A DNA stretch of 33,968 nt from CAYZDV01 sp964477275 (GTDB taxonomy: Bacteria; Acidobacteriota; Aminicenantia; Aminicenantales; Aminicenantaceae). Each line of letters starts with the position of its first letter. Within the stretch, counting starts at the first letter, position 1. Shown piece by piece: positions 31,541 through 33,968 of the stretch. A model generated the notes under the pieces. It was given only the letters and a program-made list of their open reading frames with translations, was not told the origin of the DNA and did not search any database. Where the stretch lies: NCBI GenBank assembly GCA_964477275.1, contig CAYZDV010000005.1, forward strand, positions 1 to 33,968, in the 5' to 3' direction. The position numbers and the translations under genes are program-made.

Positions 31541-32134
31541 TCAGCGGGGTTCGATCCGGCCTTCACTTTCTCTTTTCAGAATCCAGTTCACGGCATCGAG
31601 CAGGTTCTCGGCCACGAAGGCCGGGGCGATTCCTCTTTTTTTTAGCTCGGGAAGTGATTCCGGGCCGAACCCCGTCAGACAGAGGATGGGCTTGGCATGG
31701 ATGTTGATCCCGAACAGGATGTCTTCGACCTTGTCCCCCACCATGTATGACTCCCGGAGGTCAATCCCCAGCTCTCTGGCTGCCTTCTGGCCAAGGCCCG
31801 GGCTGGGCTTGCGGCAGCGGCAGTTTGTTCTGTACCGGGGGTCAGGAGCGAAAGGGTAATGAGGACAGTAGTAAATCCCGTCGATCCGGGCGCCGTGCCG
31901 GGCAAAAGACTCCTTCAGCCTCAGGTGGATATCCTGAAGATTTTTCTCCTCGATCAGCCCGCGGCCGATGCCGGACTGGTTGGTGACGATGACGGCCAGG
32001 AGGCCTGCCTGGTTGATTTTCTTTACCGCTTCGAAGCTGTAGGGAAAGATTTTGATGGCCCGAAAACTGCTGGGGTATCCGACGTCTTTGTTGATGGTCC
32101 CGTCTCTATCGAGAAAGACAGCCTTTTTTTTCAT
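31541..32134 (-). CDS. gmhB: D-glycero-D-manno-heptose-1,7-bisphosphate 7-phosphatase
   Basis: A HAD-superfamily phosphatase in the ADP-heptose pathway for the LPS inner core. It has motif I FLDRDGTIN (Asp9, Asp11), motif II VTNQSGIGRG and a C-terminal MVGDKVEDI acidic motif. The GmhB zinc loop CPHYPF...NCRCRKPSPG is present, which separates it from histidinol phosphatases lacking this context. The length of 197 residues is normal. Its start overlaps the end of waaF by 4 bp, and the pairing of these two genes supports the heptose assignment. Confidence 0.92.
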   Translation of the reverse strand: MKKKAVFLDRDGTINKDVGYPSSFRAIKIFPYSFEAVKKINQAGLLAVIVTNQSGIGRGLIEEKNLQDIHLRLKESFARHGARIDGIYYCPHYPFAPDPRYRTNCRCRKPSPGLGQKAARELGIDLRESYMVGDKVEDILFGINIHAKPILCLTGFGPESLPELKKRGIAPAFVAENLLDAVNWILKRESEGRIEPR

Positions 32135-33144
32135 CTCAGGAATCGTTCACAGACCGGGAGGACTTCTTCCGCAGGGATGCCGGCCAGGCACCTGTGGTCA
32201 AACGGGCATTCCCGGTACCGGCAAGGCCAGCAGGGAACATCCTTTTTGATGACCGCGGACGGCTCCTGAAAAGGCCCTGTGATCAGGGGGTCTGTAGGCC
32301 CGAAAAGCGCCACCACCGGCGTTCCCAGAGCATTGGCCAGATGCATGGGACCGGAGTCGTTGCTGACAAAGAGCGCGGAGAGGCTGATCAGGCCGGCCAG
32401 CATCCGCAGGCTGGTCTGCCCGGCCAGGTTGAAGGGCTTGTTCTTCATCAGGGACCCAACAGCCGCGGCCAGTTCTTTTTCACTCGATGCGCCCGCAATG
32501 AGGATGTTCGCTCCCCATTTTTCCTGAAGAAGGGAAGCCAGAGCGGCAAATTCACCGGCCGGCCATCTTTTGGCCGGCCCGTAGGAAGCACCGGGATGGA
32601 GGATGACCACAGGCTGTTCCATGTTGAGACCCAGGGAAAGGAGGAATTCCTTTGCCGCTCCTTTCTCTTCCCCGGTGAGAGGGAAGAAAAGGTCGGGCTC
32701 CCCGGTTTCTAATCCCAAACCAGACATCAGGCGGAGATAATACTTCAGCTGATGGGAGGATTCCTCTTCAGGATTCAGGGACACTCCTCTCGTGAGAAGG
32801 ATGCCCCGACCATCCCGGGCATACCCCCACCGCCGGGGAATCCTGGCCAGCAAGAAAAGAAGAGCGGAGGCAAAGGAATTGGGCAGCAGAACTCCAAGGT
32901 CGAATCGGGAATCCTTCAGTGTCTGAGCGGAATTCTTAAGGCTCTTCAGGCCGTTGCCCTCAGAGAGGGGGATGACTCCCTGGATCAGGTCGCAAGATGC
33001 GTAGACATCCTTGACCCAGTCTCTGGCCACCACCCAGAGTGCGGCCTCCGGGAAGTTTTTTCTCAGGCACCGGATGGCGGGCATTGAAAGGACGGCATCG
33101 CCGATCCAGTTGGGAGCACGGATAGCAATCTTCACGCGCTTCAT
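32131..33144 (-). CDS. waaF: ADP-heptose--LPS heptosyltransferase II
   Basis: A GT9-family glycosyltransferase that adds the second heptose to the LPS inner core at the cytoplasmic face of the inner membrane. The N-terminus KIAIRAPNWIGDAVLSMPAIRCLR is diagnostic, as are LLPNSFASALLF, ILHPGASYGPAKRWP, LVSNDSGPMHLANALGTPVVALFGPTDP (FVSND in this copy) and a C-terminal cysteine-rich tail (CWPCRYRECPFDHRCL), common in WaaF proteins. The ATG at 33144 (MKRVKIAIRAP) is preferred over an upstream in-frame start because AAGGA lies 5 nt before it. It overlaps gmhB by 4 bp. Its product implies heptose-containing LPS in this organism. Confidence 0.93.
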   Translation of the reverse strand: MKRVKIAIRAPNWIGDAVLSMPAIRCLRKNFPEAALWVVARDWVKDVYASCDLIQGVIPLSEGNGLKSLKNSAQTLKDSRFDLGVLLPNSFASALLFLLARIPRRWGYARDGRGILLTRGVSLNPEEESSHQLKYYLRLMSGLGLETGEPDLFFPLTGEEKGAAKEFLLSLGLNMEQPVVILHPGASYGPAKRWPAGEFAALASLLQEKWGANILIAGASSEKELAAAVGSLMKNKPFNLAGQTSLRMLAGLISLSALFVSNDSGPMHLANALGTPVVALFGPTDPLITGPFQEPSAVIKKDVPCWPCRYRECPFDHRCLAGIPAEEVLPVCERFLR

Positions 33145-33204
33145 TGTATTCCTTCGCCTCTTTCTTGTCAAAATCAGGGATGAGGGTTTGAGGGTTCGTT
33201 ATGT

Positions 33205-33309
33205 TTTCCCCGGCGTGGAAAACGAGCTCGCATCCGGCTTCCGTTCTTCTCTCCTTCGGGGAGAAACCGTGCCCGATCAAGCTTCATATGGAGCTCCTCG
33301 CCGGGGAAA
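33205..33309. repeat. 105-bp segment bounded by an 11-bp perfect inverted repeat
   Basis: TTTCCCCGGCG (33205-33215) is matched exactly by CGCCGGGGAAA (33299-33309). Between them lies a smaller hairpin around a TTCG loop (TCTCC...GGAGA, about 33248-33265) and a CGAGCTCG palindrome (33223-33230). It sits in the 204-bp gap between the MEMO-AMMECR1 gene and waaF. No target-site duplication was seen at its ends. It may be a structured leader RNA for waaF, a processed RNA, or a small non-autonomous element. Confidence 0.5.
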
Positions 33310-33348
33310 TTCCGCGTGTTTTCGATGCGTCCAGCCTGACCCGCAGTC

Positions 33349-33968
33349 TTATTCGCTGTCACGGAAAAAAGATGCTTCCTCATGGAACACGATGGCTTCG
33401 AAGATCGAAATTTCAGCTCCAGCCTTCCAGGCATCTGGAGGGAGTCCCGCTTTCAGGCAGCCCTGGCGGAGAAATTCCTCCCTCGACCATCCGTTCTCTA
33501 CCGGGACATGGGGGAGGAGAAGCCCCGCCTTGTCGTCCCTGGCGATGATCAGCCCGTGTTTTCCGACATGGACCATCCGGGGATTTTCGATTCGCCGGGG
33601 AAGGGAAAGAACGGAGATTTCGATTTCTATGTCGTCGAGCTCTTCGGCTCTGACCGGGGGAAAGCGGGTGTCCCTAAAGGCGGAAAGAATTGCGGCCCGG
33701 ATGACCGTCTCATACAGGGGAAGAACAGGCTCCGCATAACCTATGCATCCCCTCAGAAGGCCTTTCTTCTTGAGGGTCACAAAGGCCCCCCTTTTGGTCA
33801 GAAACGTTGCCGCATCTGTTCTGTAAGCAACGACTTTCTTCTCTTTGAGGAAGGTCTGAATGGCATCGCGCGCCAGGCTCAGGAGCTCTTTCTTTTCTTC
33901 GGGAGTGAGGGAAAGGGGGACCTCCTGGTTTCTGGAGTAAACGGCGGCCGCAAGATAGCCGACGACCT
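33349..33968 (-). CDS. AMMECR1 domain protein, likely MEMO-AMMECR1 fusion, runs off right edge
   Basis: The visible 206 residues contain an AMMECR1 (AmmeMemoRadiSam system A) domain. It has LTPEEKKELLSLARDAIQTFL, FLTKRGAFVTLKKKGLLRGCIGY, LYETVIRAAILSAFRDTRFPPV, IEIEISVLSLPRRI, GLIIARDDKAGLLLPHVPVENGW and FLRQGCLKAGLPPDAW. The conserved RGCIGY is intact. Upstream of it, and in frame to the window edge, VVGYLAAAVYSRNQ resembles the extreme C-terminus of MEMO (AmmeMemoRadiSam system B), so the gene is probably a B-A fusion. The open frame has no stop between the window edge and the domain. The biochemical role of this system is unknown; it is usually found with a radical SAM protein, which is not seen here. 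Confidence 0.82.
   Translation of the reverse strand, partial: VVGYLAAAVYSRNQEVPLSLTPEEKKELLSLARDAIQTFLKEKKVVAYRTDAATFLTKRGAFVTLKKKGLLRGCIGYAEPVLPLYETVIRAAILSAFRDTRFPPVRAEELDDIEIEISVLSLPRRIENPRMVHVGKHGLIIARDDKAGLLLPHVPVENGWSREEFLRQGCLKAGLPPDAWKAGAEISIFEAIVFHEEASFFRDSE

Noticed and set aside
30251..31645. 464-residue plus-strand open frame opposite the RelA/SpoT gene
   Set aside because: It is antisense to an intact, motif-complete RSH protein.
33144..33172. TTGACA-17-TACAAT promoter-like match on the minus strand at waaF
   Set aside because: The -10 overlaps the waaF start codon, so transcription would begin inside the gene and lose the conserved N-terminus. It is probably coincidental, or the start would have to be further downstream, which the protein family argues against.
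33174..33434. 86-residue minus-strand open frame between the AMMECR1 gene and waaF
   Set aside because: It overlaps the end of the AMMECR1 domain in another frame and runs through the inverted-repeat element; no recognisable domain.

Overview
The window looks like chromosomal core DNA from a diderm (Gram-negative-type) bacterium, and it spans the dnaA/dnaN replication-origin neighbourhood. Three kinds of gene show an outer membrane: the LPS heptose genes gmhB and waaF, two probable lipoproteins, and a very large outer-membrane beta-barrel protein. A complete Rnf ferredoxin:NAD+ complex, an electron-transfer flavoprotein and a membrane polyferredoxin point to an anaerobic or fermentative, ferredoxin-rich metabolism. 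The domain combinations and gene order resemble Acidobacteriota/Aminicenantes-like genomes, but that placement is inference and not proven by the sequence. No rRNA, tRNA, CRISPR array, phage or insertion sequence was recognised.

Layout from left to right. (1) 1-5005: a partial guaA diverges from a rightward set holding archaeal-type phosphoglycerate mutase, an AMIN-amidase and a NapH/NapG-like polyferredoxin; a DUF2914 protein converges on them. (2) 5006-6652: a strongly palindromic intergenic region, then an AAA ATPase/DUF4143 gene with two matching operator-like palindromes at its 5' end; this looks like an acquired cassette. (3) 6669-12620: a leftward operon of DUF177 (YceD), rpmF, plsX, fabG, acpP and fabF, probably continuing into etfB-etfA, behind a near-consensus sigma-70 promoter. 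This joins ribosome assembly to type II fatty acid synthesis. (4) 12677-16603: polA, complete with proofreading motifs, converging on a GNAT-fold protein.

(5) 16658-22032: rnfCDGEAB with overlapping start/stop codons, ending in an rseC-family gene. (6) 22085-24743: dnaN and dnaA, an AT-rich palindromic spacer between them, and a DnaA-box cluster upstream of dnaA; this is the best candidate for oriC. (7) 24834-28867: an apparent three-gene leftward operon of a TPR lipoprotein, a second lipoprotein and a 980-residue protein. The last combines a zinc metallopeptidase, a TolB-like beta-propeller and an Omp85-like barrel, and is the most unusual protein here.

(8) 28868-33968: a gene-free stretch, rpmB, a bifunctional RelA/SpoT homologue, the heptose genes gmhB and waaF, a 105-bp segment bounded by an 11-bp perfect inverted repeat, and the C-terminal part of a MEMO-AMMECR1 fusion that runs off the right edge.

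The most interesting leads are the peptidase-propeller-barrel operon, the duplicated operator at the ATPase gene, the five-hairpin intergenic block at 5144-5269, the inverted-repeat element at 33205-33309, and the apparently leaderless divergent guaA/apgM pair. All promoter, hairpin and origin calls were made by eye.
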